Of a stretch of 22,184 nucleotides of DNA, positions 1-8,276 are shown one piece after another (the stretch's first letter is position 1; every line of letters begins with the position of its first letter). The stretch is taken from NCBI GenBank assembly GCA_003427395.1, contig BFEA01000322.1, forward strand, positions 1,643,260 through 1,665,443. Direction: 5' to 3'. The stretch comes from Chara braunii. Taxonomy: Eukaryota; Streptophyta; Charophyceae; Charales; Characeae. The translations under genes were made by a program, and so were the position numbers. The notes below the pieces were generated by a model. It was not told where the DNA came from and ran no database searches. It was given only the letters and a program-made list of their open reading frames with translations.

Positions 1-302
1 TTTTTTTTTTTTTTTTTTTTGCTGTTGGCTAATTTGGTGTCCACTCTATGGAGTGGTGACAAGTCTGGTTTAAAGGTATGGGACGTTTGTTATAATGACC
101 TTGATAAAATCCTGAAAATTTAGGGCTCTGTTAACCTCTTCTCCCTAGGGCTTAAAACTGCGCCCAGGGCCGCTAGTGAAACGACGCGCCATGCCTGAAG
201 CTACTTGGCCTAGTTGTCCTACTAACCCTGCTAACCCCCTAGGCCTACGGACGGGGCTTTGCGAAGGGCCTGTGTGGAACAGAGAATGCCACAGTCTAGT
301 AG
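1..302. other. Left edge, no recognisable gene
   Basis: The window opens with a 20-base T run. The next 280 bases contain stops in the frame that later encodes the protease, including TAG at 300-302. They may be decayed gag sequence of element A, since gag should precede protease, but I see no zinc knuckle or capsid motif. Nothing else is supported here. Confidence 0.4.
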
Positions 303-755
303 TCAGCCCCAACTGCTGCTGATTCTAAGGCTGACACTGGTTATGTTTTGTATGAGGAGCCTTGGGAGGAGTTTGAGAAGGTTGACTTTCACAATCACCT
401 AGAGCATTGGGCTGAGATAAAACAGCAGCATGCTCACGGGACAACAAAGTTAATCTTCTTCAAACTTCTCATCAACCATCTCTATCTTCGTGTCTTGATT
501 GATTGTGGTGACACAACTAATTTTATGTCACCACACGAGATACAGCAGGTGGGCTTGGGGATCAAGCAAATGGTTTTGCAAAGCCCTTGCCTGACTCAAG
601 TAGGCAACAAAAAAGTTGTCTCATCTACGCATGCAGTTAAAGGTGTGCACACTACCTTTGACAAGGACAAGACTATCACACACACGTTAAACTTCTATGT
701 CCTTGACAAGTGTCCCTTTGACGTGGTCCTCGGGTTGGGCTGGTTGCATTTCTAA
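303..755 (+). pseudogene. Element A retropepsin-like aspartic protease, altered active site
   Basis: An open stretch from 303 to 755 encodes the end of a Gag-like spacer (YEEPWEEFEKVDFH) followed by a retropepsin fold. The first catalytic loop reads LIDCGDTTNF where the family has D-S/T-G-A/S. The flap-distal motif reads FDVVLGLGWL, matching the family's hydrophobic-hydrophobic-G-x-x-W-L signature. In an active element this protease cuts the Gag-Pol polyprotein. The aspartate is kept, but S/T to C and A to D in the loop make activity doubtful. There is no convincing ATG, because the frame is open upstream to a TAG at 300 and the domain would be internal to a polyprotein. It ends at a TAA just after WLHF, where other elements continue into a linker. 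Confidence 0.75.
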
Positions 756-1001
756 TGTGAATGGACCAAGTGGAAGAAACCACTTTTCATGGTCAAAGAT
801 GCACAAGGGAGCGAGCGTCCCGTCCTCTTGGATGAGAAGCTTGAATCCCTAGTGGCTTTTCTCAATGCCATGCAGTTCTGCAAGAAGTGGCGCAAGCATA
901 AGGAGGATGACCACTTGTATGTTGCCTTTGTTCGTCCTACTCATGTACCTTCTACTTTTGCGGCTAGTAATGATTCTACTTTGCATGATAAGTCTACTTT
1001 T
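756..1001 (+). pseudogene. Element A protease-to-RT linker, left half
   Basis: This continues the polyprotein after the stop at 753-755. One frame from 789 is open and reads as a charged linker (VKDAQGSERPVLLDEKLESL) of the kind that joins protease to RT in plant Gypsy elements. The SINE-like insertion at 1002 cuts it, and its target sequence encodes HDKSTF on both sides. It has no catalytic motif. Its identity rests on position and on the matching continuation after 1707. Confidence 0.55.
987..1001. repeat. Target site duplication, left copy (15 bp)
   Basis: GATAAGTCTACTTTT is repeated exactly at 1692-1706. It flanks the minus-strand SINE-like insertion. Confidence 0.88.
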
Positions 1002-1691
1002 TTTTTGTCTTTAAAAGGGTTGTGGAGGTGTCGGGGGTTATGACCCAGGGAGGATGTCCGACAGAGGGCTTCCCGCGTCGGGGTCAGCCCCACTGGCGGT
1101 GCAGCGGGCCCACCCACTACCCAGTCATCTCTCAAAGAAGGAGCGCTCGATCCTCGCAACCCACCCGGGAGTATCGGCCCAGACCGGCGCTACCAGGCCG
1201 CCAGCGGCAGGGGTCACCCCTCCCCTACTTAGGGCTCCACCTCCCTGTGGCTCCACTGTCGGGAGGCTTCCGCAGCACAGTCACAGTGGTGCCGCAGGGA
1301 CGCGCCAGCTCCTGCTAGGGGAGGGGTGACCCCCTCACCCCTCCCGCACGCTCCAACTGAGCCTGCCCCTCCCGGAGCCACTTCCCCCCCATGGCCTTGA
1401 CAACCCCAAGGGGAGGCACACGCTCAACCGCTGCGGGGACCCAGGAAAGTACGGTTGGGATATCAGCATCCAGTGGGCACCCTTGCAGGTGGCTCCCCAG
1501 GTCCAGAGCTGCAGAGCCCTGTGTACTTCCGTGCCCTTGGGAGCGCGCGCGCTCAGTGTGTGAGTGGTAGTGCGTCAACCTAACGCCGTGCCGGTGGCAT
1601 ATGCACAAGGTTGCGGATTTGTACCCGCAACCTTAGACCACAATGTGCATTTCCAACCGGTGCCCTAACCACTGGGCCATCCTCCACTCAC
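1002..1691 (-). mobile_element. SINE-like retroposon, 690 bp, tRNA-derived head
   Basis: The insertion is bounded by perfect 15-bp direct repeats and interrupts the element A linker, so the empty site can be read from the flanks. On the minus strand it starts with a tRNA-like head (about 1600-1691) carrying a perfect A box and a near-consensus B box. It ends in an A-rich tail, seen as a T run at 998-1006 on the plus strand. Tail, duplication length and tRNA head together are the signature of a SINE copied by LINE machinery through target-primed reverse transcription. The body between head and tail (about 1007-1600) is GC-rich and unlike the surrounding element, and I recognise nothing in it. 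At 690 bp it is longer than most SINEs, so it may be a composite or a tRNA-headed non-autonomous element of another kind. Confidence 0.75.
1609..1679 (-). promoter_or_regulatory. Internal RNA polymerase III promoter (A and B boxes) of the SINE
   Basis: Read on the minus strand, TGGCCCAGTGG (1669-1679) matches the A-box consensus TRGCNNAGTGG at every position. GGTACAAATCC (1615-1625) matches the B box GGTTCGANTCC at 9 of 11 positions and is the loop side of an 8-bp stem, GGTTGCGG with CCGCAACC (1609-1632). The two boxes are 43 nt apart, a normal spacing. No complete tRNA cloverleaf can be drawn, so this is a tRNA-derived promoter and not a tRNA gene. Confidence 0.75.
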
Positions 1692-1706
1692 GATAAGTCT
1701 ACTTTT
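1692..1706. repeat. Target site duplication, right copy (15 bp)
   Basis: This is an exact copy of 987-1001. It marks the 5' side of the minus-strand SINE-like insertion. Confidence 0.88.
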
Positions 1707-2565
1707 ATTCGTACACCAATTTGTATTCCAAATGAATCAACTTTAGATTTCGTTGCCTTTGCTAATAATCTGCGACCTGATCTAGGTGATCCTTTTTCTG
1801 ATCCCCCCACCCCCGTCGATCCCAAGAAGCATCAGAGCATACGCGATCGATTTTCGGAAGTTCTGGCCGAACCCCGTGGAGTTCCCACGCGATCGGTTAA
1901 ACATACATTGAGTTGGTAGTAGGCGTTGTTCCTCCGAGGGGCTGGTATACCGTGTGGGATCCGGCGAGTTGGAGGAACTTCAAAAACAGATTGATGAGAT
2001 GATCGACAAGGGATGGATAAAGCCTAGTGAATCTGAATTTGGTGCACCCGTTCTGTTTGTCCCAAAGAAAGGGTGCAAACTCCGTATGTGTATTGATTAC
2101 GGCGTCCCCATTGCTACGCATAGATGATTTGCTTGATGTTGCAGGTGGGTGCATGATCTTCTCCAAGATCGACCTTCAGTTTGGGTACCACCAGATTGAA
2201 TTCAAACCTGCAGACCACCACAAGACTGCGTTCAAAAATCACGATGGACTTTACGAATTCACCGTAATGCCCTTCGGTCTCACGAATACACCGACCACTT
2301 TCCAAAGCTTGTGTACAAGGTCCTCCGTGAATTGATAGGTCGATTTGTGGTTGTGTATCTTGATGACATTCTGATTTTCAGCAAGTCGATCGAGGAACAC
2401 ATGAAGCACCTTGAGGAAGTGTTCACCATCCTCAAGAAAACACAACTCCATCTCTACTTAGGGAAATTTGACCTTGGGAGGGACATCGTCATCTATCTTG
2501 GGCACCGATTGTTTGATGTAGGCCTTGAGCCTGAGGCAACCAAGGTTGAGGTGAAATGCAAGTAG
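1707..2565 (+). pseudogene. Element A reverse transcriptase, frameshifted
   Basis: The first 200 bases finish the linker (DPKKHQSIRDRFSEVLAEP, then GVPTRSVKHTL), the usual lead-in to Gypsy RT. RT motifs follow in order across at least three frames: [18 protein letters not shown] near 2020, MCIDY near 2090, FSKIDLQFGYHQIE near 2160, FTVMPFGLTNTPTTFQ near 2260, and the catalytic box YLDD at 2356-2367 within VVVYLDDILIFSKS. The catalytic aspartates survive, but frames change near 1920, 2110 and 2310, and a stop at 2563 interrupts the thumb region. When active the enzyme copies the element RNA into DNA in cytoplasmic particles. Here it is clearly dead. Confidence 0.85.
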
Positions 2566-3040
2566 CCTCAACCCGTGAACGCCTTTGAATTGCGTTCTTC
2601 TCTTGGTCCTACATCATAGTATCGGAAGTTCATGCTCCAATTTTCTATCGTTGTTCGCCCGATGTCTAAACTAACAAACAAGAACATATCTTACACGTGG
2701 GATGCAACATGTGAGACCGCTTTTCGAGCCCTGAAAGAGGCCTTGGTAAGTTATCATGTGCACCGCATTGCAAACTCCCAACTCGCATTTGTAGTCACTA
2801 CGGATGCGAGCCAGTATGGGATTGGCAGAGTGCTGCACCAAAATGACGGTGATGGCTTGCGGTCGCTCGAGTACTACAGCAAACGCATGCCCAACGAAAA
2901 GGTAGCTACTTCCACCTACATGCGCGAGGCATTGGACCATTGGAAGCATTATCTTTTAGGGTGTCGTTTCAAGGTCTTCGCAGATCATGAACCCTTGAAA
3001 TGGATTAAGGAGCGAACTACATTGTCCCCTACGTGTACAA
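2566..3040 (+). pseudogene. Element A RT thumb/connection and RNase H
   Basis: After the stop, thumb and connection residues (YRKF, then RPMSKLTNK) lead into RNase H: FVVTTDASQYGIG near 2790 holds the first acidic catalytic residue. YYSKRMPNEKVATSTY and FKVFADHEPLKWIKE follow the family pattern, the latter holding a later catalytic aspartate. The usual glutamate-bearing helix (Y-x-R-E-L-x-A) reads YMREALDHW, so a few residues seem to be deleted there. The match ends at TLSPT near 3035. RNase H would remove the RNA strand during reverse transcription. Confidence 0.8.
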
Positions 3041-3283
3041 ATCATTGAGAACATTTGAGATCATTTGAGATACCGGGGTCATTACCCGACTTCGACTGAG
3101 AACAGTCTGTGAACACGATATGAATCAGAAGGCGTGGGAAGGATCATGAATATCGAATGACCTATTAAGGAACTACTCATGCAATAGGCTACCACAAAGG
3201 TCCCCTATGTTGACTTGCTGGTTCCATGAGATTGACATTTTTTACTTTGTGTTAAAACACAAAAAGGGTTGGTATAATATAAG
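3041..3283 (+). other. Disrupted stretch inside element A RNase H
   Basis: Between the TLSPT end of one RNase H part and the VVDALSR motif at 3284 about 25-30 residues would be expected. Instead there are about 240 bases with stops in the relevant frame. The stretch starts with repeats of ATTTGAGATC (near 3050-3070) and contains a short perfect hairpin, TTTGTGTT AA AACACAAA (3246-3263). It could be a small insertion or a scrambled replacement. I find no convincing target duplication and cannot name it. Confidence 0.45.
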
Positions 3284-3660
3284 TTGTTGATGCATTGTCT
3301 CGCCACCCCGAGTATATAACTTGCCTTGTGTAACTCTACGACCTCCGGAAGAAATTGAAAGAGGAGCTCGTGGAGCAAACTGCCAAGGACGCGGACCTTA
3401 GTCTGATCCTTGAGCAGTTGCGGGTTGACCCCAACAGTCTTCCTGATTTTCACGAATGGGAAGGACTGGTTTTCCGACGCTATGAAAAGAATGGCCGTTT
3501 GTGTGTGCCCAACCATGAACCTTCCCGCATACTTTTCTTGGATTTGGCTGACGGTCGGAGTGGACACTTCAGTATTGCAAAAAGTTACGGAAACTTGTTC
3601 CAACAATTTGGCTAGCCTGGTATGAAAGGATCTGCTGTAAAGTCTGTGGTTGAGTGTCAA
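3284..3660 (+). pseudogene. Element A RNase H end and integrase zinc-binding domain
   Basis: VVDALSRHPEYITCLV at 3284 is the conserved end of the Gypsy RNase H/tether region. After a TAA, an open stretch (3355-3615) gives the integrase amino-terminal region, ending LADGRSGHFSIAKSYGNLFQQFG. A change of frame then gives ECQVCQR near 3655. In the family this is an H-H-C-C zinc finger (H-x3-GHxG, then C-x2-C-Q). The second histidine and both cysteines are visible. The first histidine is replaced (ADGRSGH), so zinc binding is probably lost. Confidence 0.75.
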
Positions 3661-4114
3661 GTTTGTCAGCGAATCAAACCATTGAGGAAAAAGCCGATGG
3701 GGCTGCTCAAACTCCTCCCCATTCTCGGCAGTCCCGAAGAGTTGTCTCCATCAACTTCATAGACATGGGAGAAACAAGTAAGAATGGGTATTCACAAGTG
3801 ATGGTGGTTGTTGACCGCTTTTTGAAGTTTTTGAATCTTATTCCCTTTCCACCTCACCCGAAAGGAACTCGTGATCCAAAAAGGATTTCATGACCCAACT
3901 CCCTAGCCTCGAACTAAGTATGATATCTGGCCGACACCCCAAAGCCAACGGTTTGGCTGAGGAAATTAACCAGACTGTGTTTGAGCTTCTTCGTGCCTTA
4001 ATTATCCCGGATCAGGAAACGTGGGATGAAGAGTTGTATTCGGTCAAGGGGTTGTACAGCAACTTCATTCATTCGTCCACTGGCATGGCGCCTAATAGGC
4101 TGCATTACCGTTAG
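3661..4114 (+). pseudogene. Element A integrase catalytic core, internally deleted
   Basis: The core starts with VVSINFIDMGETSKNG followed by VMVVVDRF. The family has S-M-D-F at this point, so the first catalytic aspartate appears as asparagine. The sequence then runs through IPFPPHP and jumps, after a stop near 3891, to LELSMISGRHPKANGLAEEI, the region holding the catalytic glutamate. The block carrying the second aspartate (the SDRG/SDRD region) is missing, about 60 residues by comparison with element C. The segment ends with YSNFIHSSTGMAPNRLHY, the usual end of the core. Integration activity is not possible. Confidence 0.8.
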
Positions 4115-4816
4115 CAGATCTGCAATCCCCTCTCTTACTTATTCCCTGAACCAGCAGCCGGTCTGACGCCTGCAAGGCCTGGCTTCAGCGCTAAGTGTGA
4201 TCGCTTGCTCAAAGTTGCCATTGCAGCAATGACCAAGCGACAACACGTGATGATCCATTATGAGAAGAAGAAGCGCACACCATCAACAATCAAAGTGGGA
4301 AGTTATCTCTGGGTCAAAATGTCAGAATTTTCAGAGGAAGAAGGGGTGTCACGCAAACTTCTCCCTCTGTTATGGTCGGTGGGAAGTCTTGGATGTGATT
4401 CGTGATGATAAATTCGCTCCTATGTAATTGCAATGCCTCCTCATCTGCGCACGTATCCAGTCTGTCATGCATCAAAGTTGTTTATATATCGAAATGCTAT
4501 ATCCTTCGAATATCGTGAGGACATGATCCCTCGTACAATTAATGGTCGTCACGAGACCGATATAATTAAAAATTGCGTGGGCAAGGGACATAACAGACAA
4601 TATCAGGTCCATTTCATGTACCACCCGTGCGATGATCTCTATTGGATTTCTAAGAAGGATCTGTCGTGCAGCACACCTCGCGGTTTGAAAGCATACGAAC
4701 GACAGATGGCTTTCGAAGTTGTTCCCCAAATCTTTGCAAAACCCACTGCTACCGAGTACTCACTAAATCTTTTCGCTATGTTCGCTTACGACGCGTTTTT
4801 CGGGGGCTCTCAATGA
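4115..4816 (+). pseudogene. Element A integrase C-terminus with chromodomain-like tail
   Basis: Frame-broken remains of the C-terminal region occur in order. First comes a basic linker (MTKRQHVMIHYEKKKR, near 4230), then VGSYLWVKMSEFS, the small beta-barrel motif. Then comes PPHLRTYPVCHASKL (near 4440), the motif that precedes the tail in Gypsy elements. Finally DIIKNCVGKGHNRQYQVHF with DLYWISKKDL (near 4560-4650) is spaced like a chromodomain, which targets new copies to chromatin in chromoviruses. The aromatic cage is only partly recognisable. The frame closes at 4816, just upstream of the polypurine tract. Confidence 0.7.
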
Positions 4817-4844
4817 ATTACTCGCTCGAAGGGATTTCGCTCTT

Positions 4845-4857
4845 GAGAGGGGGGTAG
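4845..4857 (+). other. Polypurine tract of element A
   Basis: GAGAGGGGGGTAG lies immediately before TGTTAGGACC. It is the expected plus-strand priming site and fixes the LTR start at 4858. Confidence 0.8.
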
Positions 4858-5065
4858 TGTTAGGACCTGCCAAACACAGACTGAGACAACTGATTTCTGT
4901 GTTTTGCCAATGGAATGTATGCCTTGCTGAGTTTCCGCTTGTTGCTGAGTTTTCTAAGTCCGAGTGTGTGTGTGCTTGCTGGTCTGCGTGCCTGTCCGAG
5001 TGCTCATCGGTTTGAGTGTGTGTGTGACCCAAGGGTTCTTGTCCGTGCGGAAGGCCCAAAGGGCC

Positions 5066-5077
5066 GGTACTTACCTG
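5066..5077 (-). promoter_or_regulatory. Splice-donor-like site, first copy
   Basis: The minus strand reads CAG|GTAAGTACC, an ideal 5' splice site. The identical 12-mer recurs at 5570-5581. Whether any transcript uses it is unknown. Confidence 0.35.
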
Positions 5078-5569
5078 TGGCCATGACATTGACAGTTGCA
5101 GTTGGCGGGGAAAGAGGCCCGCGACACTTGAAGCAGTCGAAAAACACTCGAGTAGCAGGTAGGCCTGTACCACACGAAGAAGAGGTAGATTTGTCGGGTA
5201 CACGAGGATGATCAGAAGAAGACAAAGTTGGCATTTTTAGAGGCCAGTAGTAGGTCTAGGCGGGTACAGTCAAACGAGTTTGAGTCTAGGGCCTGGACGG
5301 GCAATATTAGAGTCAGCAATGATGTTTCCCTGAGAATGGGAGGAGGTACCAGTTGCTTGGAGGCTGCGTGGCCTAGGAAGTCACTTGCCAAGAGGCAAGT
5401 AGGCCGCTATATCTCCAGGAGGAGCGAAGTGCTCCTCCTCATTGTCGGTGTGCAAGTTTGGCAACACACTGGTTGGTGTGGTGGCTGGAGCAGCGCCCCA
5501 GAGCAGCTGGGGAAGGAGGAAGGACAGGCGGAGGAGGAAGACAAGGACTAGGGAGGGGGCAGCGCCGTA

Positions 5570-5581
5570 GGTACTTACCTG
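5570..5581 (-). promoter_or_regulatory. Splice-donor-like site, second copy
   Basis: The minus strand reads CAG|GTAAGTACC at the end of a 97-codon open stretch that begins at 5868 (MAEPESMSESLF). The arrangement could be a first exon with its donor. The encoded residues match nothing I know, and the stretch lies inside the putative LTR of element A. Confidence 0.35.
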
Positions 5582-5983
5582 GCTATGGTGGACGCCATCT
5601 TCATCCCCTTGGTGGATGCTCTATCTGGAAGGCCGCACTGGGGTAGAGCTGCACCAAGACGTTTCGAGGCATGGTAAGGCATGGCGGCCTGAACAGGGGC
5701 AGCCATAGCTGCTTTGTGTTGTCCTTTGCACAGCAGGGCAATGCCCAGGTAGTCGACCATAGCCTCGGCATTGGAGGAAGGAGGAAGAAGGGTGGTCATG
5801 GTTATGGTGGACCTCGTGTGATACCTGCAGTCGAAGAGGGATTCGGACATGGATTCTGGTTCAGCCATTCAACATTATTATTATTATTATTTCTTGTTTG
5901 AAAAAGAGGGGAGGAGATAAGGATGAGGAGAGTGGTTGGCGAAGGCGAAAGGGATTATCATCGATCTTTGCTGGTGTACATTA

Positions 5984-6040
5984 TCTTCTTCTTTCTTTCT
6001 TTCTTCTTCTTCTTCTTCTTCTTTCCCTCTCCTCTCCTCT
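5984..6040. repeat. TTC/CTTT pyrimidine microsatellite
   Basis: A run of CTTT and TTC units grading into CCTCT. It is simple sequence, and predicted peptides across it are artefacts. Confidence 0.85.
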
Positions 6041-6124
6041 CAAGTTCATTCATTTCTTTCTGCAATTGGACGACATTGTACTTTCTTGTGAATGTATACT
6101 TCGAAATTGGCTAAGATCATAACA

Positions 6125-6390
6125 CCTGCGTGTTTCCCGCTAACCGAAGATGCAGAACCTGGAACCTTAACTGAGGAAGTTCTCTGAAGATAAGGCAATT
6201 TGTGCGTGTTGAGTCTTGATCCTATGAACTGCACCTCCATAACTCATAACAGAGCCTCTAAGACCGTTTGTAGGGTGTCCATAGGGATAGGGCGTCCAGC
6301 AGGTTGCACGAAACAACCTAGACCAGGCCAAAAAGTTAAATCGTCATTCCGGTTTGTTGAAGCTGGTGAAATCAGACTCGACTTCAGACT
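6125..6390. other. Unassigned spacer between elements A and C
   Basis: No open frame of note, repeat or motif is visible. It may be the end of the element A LTR, if that ends later than proposed, or old host DNA. Confidence 0.4.
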
Positions 6391-6780
6391 TGCTCACAAC
6401 ATGGATACACACGATTGATGGCAGAACCAAACTCTTCAACTTAGAATCAACAATGAACTTGCACTTAAACTCTGTTCAAAACAACTATACAGCTTGCGGC
6501 TATGGCCGCCAAACACCGTCTCCACCTCCAGCCTCACTCTCCCTCCTGCACGCATGCACGAGGATCAACCTGAATGTCCACGCTACACAGACACACACAC
6601 TCTGTACACTCTGTCTGCACCAACAGCTAGGCGACTATGGCTGCCGTCGTCTACCTCCTTCCAGCTATGGCCGTCGTCTTCCTCACTGCCCACTTCAGCT
6701 CTCCACATACCTCCACGTACATGTCACGAAAGCAGCACTTCCCCATGGCTCACCGACGAATGAATGAATGGCTGGATGCT

Positions 6781-6798
6781 GCCTCTTTTTTTATACTT
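6781..6798 (-). promoter_or_regulatory. TATA box of the element C left LTR
   Basis: The minus strand reads AAGTATAAAAAAAGAGGC. The corresponding place in the other LTR (14415-14433) keeps a TATA box. The orientation fits transcription in the sense of element C, leaving roughly 350-400 bp of R and U5. Confidence 0.6.
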
Positions 6799-7230
6799 CT
6801 TCAGAGGTACCGGCCTTGCCTCAAACCGTGTGGGCCTGGGCCAAAATGTGTGAGGCCCGGGTCCGGAGGCTTCCAAACTGCGTGGGCCTCTGGGCCAAAC
6901 CGAGCGGGCTTTTGGACCCAAACCGTGTGCTGCAGGCCCAAAACGCCTATTCTGGAGAGTTCTCCAGAACGCGTGAGCCTCTACACCTGGTACCTGCTGA
7001 TTGGACTTGCCCACAGGGTCCTACAAATTTCTAGAACCTACAGACCGACAGACAGACTTCAGGCCCACAGTAGACTTAGGTAGAGACTTCCAGAACAGAC
7101 TCTTTTTAGGCCTCCTAGTAACAGACTCAGCTACTAACCTACATACCTAGGGAGCGAGTCCTCCTATCCGACCTACAGACTAGCCTAGGGTGTAGGACCG
7201 GTCACAGGATCGAGTCCCGCACAGATCATC

Positions 7231-7342
7231 GGGTCAATGTACAGGGTACAGGGTAGGTCTAGGGATCGAATCTCACTAGGCACACCGGGTCAATGTACAG
7301 GGTTCGGGCACAAGTCTAGGGATCGAATCTTTGTGTCTGCAA
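7231..7342. repeat. Two 56-bp direct repeats in U3 of element C
   Basis: GGGTCAATGTACAGGGT recurs at 7231 and 7287, and each copy is followed by TCTAGGGATCGAATCT. The same pair with the same 56-bp period is present at 15983 and 16039, so it predates insertion. Upstream of the TATA box, it is in the place of an enhancer repeat. Confidence 0.75.
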
Positions 7343-7372
7343 ATGTCGGGGCTACTGGGTGAAACCATTTCA

Positions 7373-7385
7373 CTCCTGCCGTCCT
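7373..7385 (-). other. Probable polypurine tract of element C
   Basis: The minus strand reads AGGACGGCAGGAG directly before the LTR start TGAAATGG. Two C residues break the purine run, so it is imperfect. Confidence 0.5.
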
Positions 7386-7478
7386 AAATTCGAGGTCCTC
7401 CGAGAACATTTTAACTCAAGATAGGACCTTTACCCTTTCTTTCTCTCTCATAAGCATGTACTATGTTGGGAGTGGTTT

Positions 7479-7943
7479 CTAAGAGCTCTGTTCTGGTAAA
7501 CCGTCGGTCGTCCTCGGGTTCCTGATATGCGGACCTAACTGTTTCTGGGGATGACCCCGACCTCCTTTTCTAAACACGTCCTCTTCCACTATGCGCTCTA
7601 TGCCATAGGCACCATTCATGTTTGGTGGGATCATTGCTCTCCGGGAAGGGAATCTGTCGGACGTGGTGCATGGCAACAACCTAGACGCATGGAAGATTGG
7701 GTACGTGAGCAAGTGAGGTGGGATCTCTATTGTGTATGACGTGCCGTCCTCTCCTCCTTGGCTTCTAGGACGGGGCATGGTCCTCTATATGCAGGTAAGA
7801 GCTTCTGTGAGATGTTCTCGTCTGGAGCGAACTCCTTTGACTGGACCCAGACTAAGTCGCCCACCTAAACTGCGACGGTCGGCGGTGCTTGTTAGCTTGC
7901 TCTATCATTCGGTGTTGGGCCTTTTTTCAGATTGTCAACGACC
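7479..7943 (-). pseudogene. Element C integrase C-terminus and tail
   Basis: Reading right to left, the first recognisable motif is VGDLVWVQSKEFAPDENIS near 7870-7810, the beta-barrel region, which continues as QKLLPAYRGPCPVLEA. After a frame change come GTSYTIEIPPHLLTYPIFHASRL (in part) and RRAMIPPNMNGAYGIERIVE, the motifs at the start of the tail. The last part (GPHIRNPRTTDGLPEQS) is out of register with the chromodomain-like consensus. It is the counterpart of 4300-4816 in element A and 19060-19489 in element D. Confidence 0.75.
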
Positions 7944-8276
7944 TTAGCGACTTCTTGCTCGTCCTGCAACGCAAACTCTCGGGTTCCGGGTGATTAGTCT
8001 TTGTATCTGGTCCCGGTTCAGTCCTTCAAACGGTCGCCTTGGTCTAAAGGACTTACGTAGCTCATTAGGAGTCTTGTAGGTAGCTATGTGAACACTGTTA
8101 TTATAGGCACTTGCTACTTTGGGGAGCATCTCATCCCAATTCACTTGATCTGGTCTAATGTACATACTGAGTAGCTGTTGCAAGATCTTATTCATCTGCT
8201 TTGTATGGTCGTGTGTCTCCAGGTGTCGCCCTGACGACATCAACAACTTAGACCCATAGGCTTTCATAAGATCCTG
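7944..8276 (-). pseudogene. Element C integrase core, distal half
   Basis: Minus-strand residues MKAYGSKLLMSSGRHLETHD followed by HTKQMNKILQQLL correspond to the family block that holds the catalytic glutamate (normally G-Q-x-E-R). Here that position reads H-T-K-Q, so the glutamate is replaced by lysine. The segment continues to ASAYNNSVHIATYKTPNELR, the normal end of the core. It is cut from its first half by the poly(A) retroposon at 8277-8464. Without that insertion the two halves would be adjacent and in frame at the residues WQDL. Confidence 0.8.
8268..8276. repeat. Target site duplication, left copy (9 bp)
   Basis: AAGATCCTG recurs at 8465-8473, directly after the A tail of the inserted retroposon. 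Confidence 0.8.

Larger units (their letters stand above)
303..6124 (+). mobile_element. Element A: degenerate Ty3/Gypsy LTR retrotransposon, 5' part missing
   Basis: Domains occur in the Ty3/Gypsy order protease, RT, RNase H, integrase, chromodomain-like tail, then a polypurine tract and an LTR that begins TGTTAGGACC. No 5' LTR, primer binding site or recognisable gag is present before position 303, so the element is truncated or continues beyond the window. The reading frame is broken by several frameshifts, stops, a SINE-like insertion at 1002-1691 and a scrambled stretch at 3041-3283. The chromodomain-like end suggests a chromovirus-type lineage. The right boundary at 6124 is a guess, based on a TAACA end that mirrors the TGTTA start. 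A second possible end with the same CATAACA lies near 6251. Confidence 0.8.
4858..6124 (+). repeat. 3' LTR of element A (end uncertain)
   Basis: The start is set by the polypurine tract and the TG of TGTTAGG. The end is proposed at CATAACA, 6118-6124, because TAACA mirrors the TGTTA start, but no 5' LTR is available for comparison. The sequence includes a TTC/CTTT microsatellite around 5984-6040, two identical splice-donor-like 12-mers on the minus strand, and a minus-strand open stretch (5575-5868) that ends at one of them. I see no domain in that open stretch. Several GCTATGG/CCATAGC motifs lie at 5582-5764. Confidence 0.5.
6391..7372 (-). repeat. 3' LTR of element C (left copy, 982 bp)
   Basis: This is homologous to 14045-14820 plus 15946-16124. 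Relative to the right copy it has about 24 extra bases near 6491-6514 and another extra segment near 7209-7230, and it lacks the CT-flanked insertion. A minus-strand TATA box lies in the middle. A GGGCC/CCAAAC-rich stretch (6825-6950) and two 56-bp direct repeats lie in U3. Confidence 0.9.

Noticed and set aside
1022-1329. Overlapping plus-strand open frames in the GC-rich insert
   Set aside because: They fall inside the SINE body, where few stops are expected because of high GC, and encode low-complexity Pro/Arg/Ser residues.
1600-1691. A functional tRNA gene
   Set aside because: Only the A and B boxes and the T-arm stem are present. No acceptor stem or clear anticodon arm can be paired. 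It is the head of a SINE.
5570-5600. Possible U1 snRNA gene, because TACTTACCTGG equals the U1 5' end
   Set aside because: The similarity stops after about 12 bases, with no U1 stem-loops or Sm site. A minus-strand splice donor explains it better.
6391-7372. Solo LTR
   Set aside because: A sister copy at 14045-16124 with oriented gag and pol in between shows that it is the 3' LTR of a full element.
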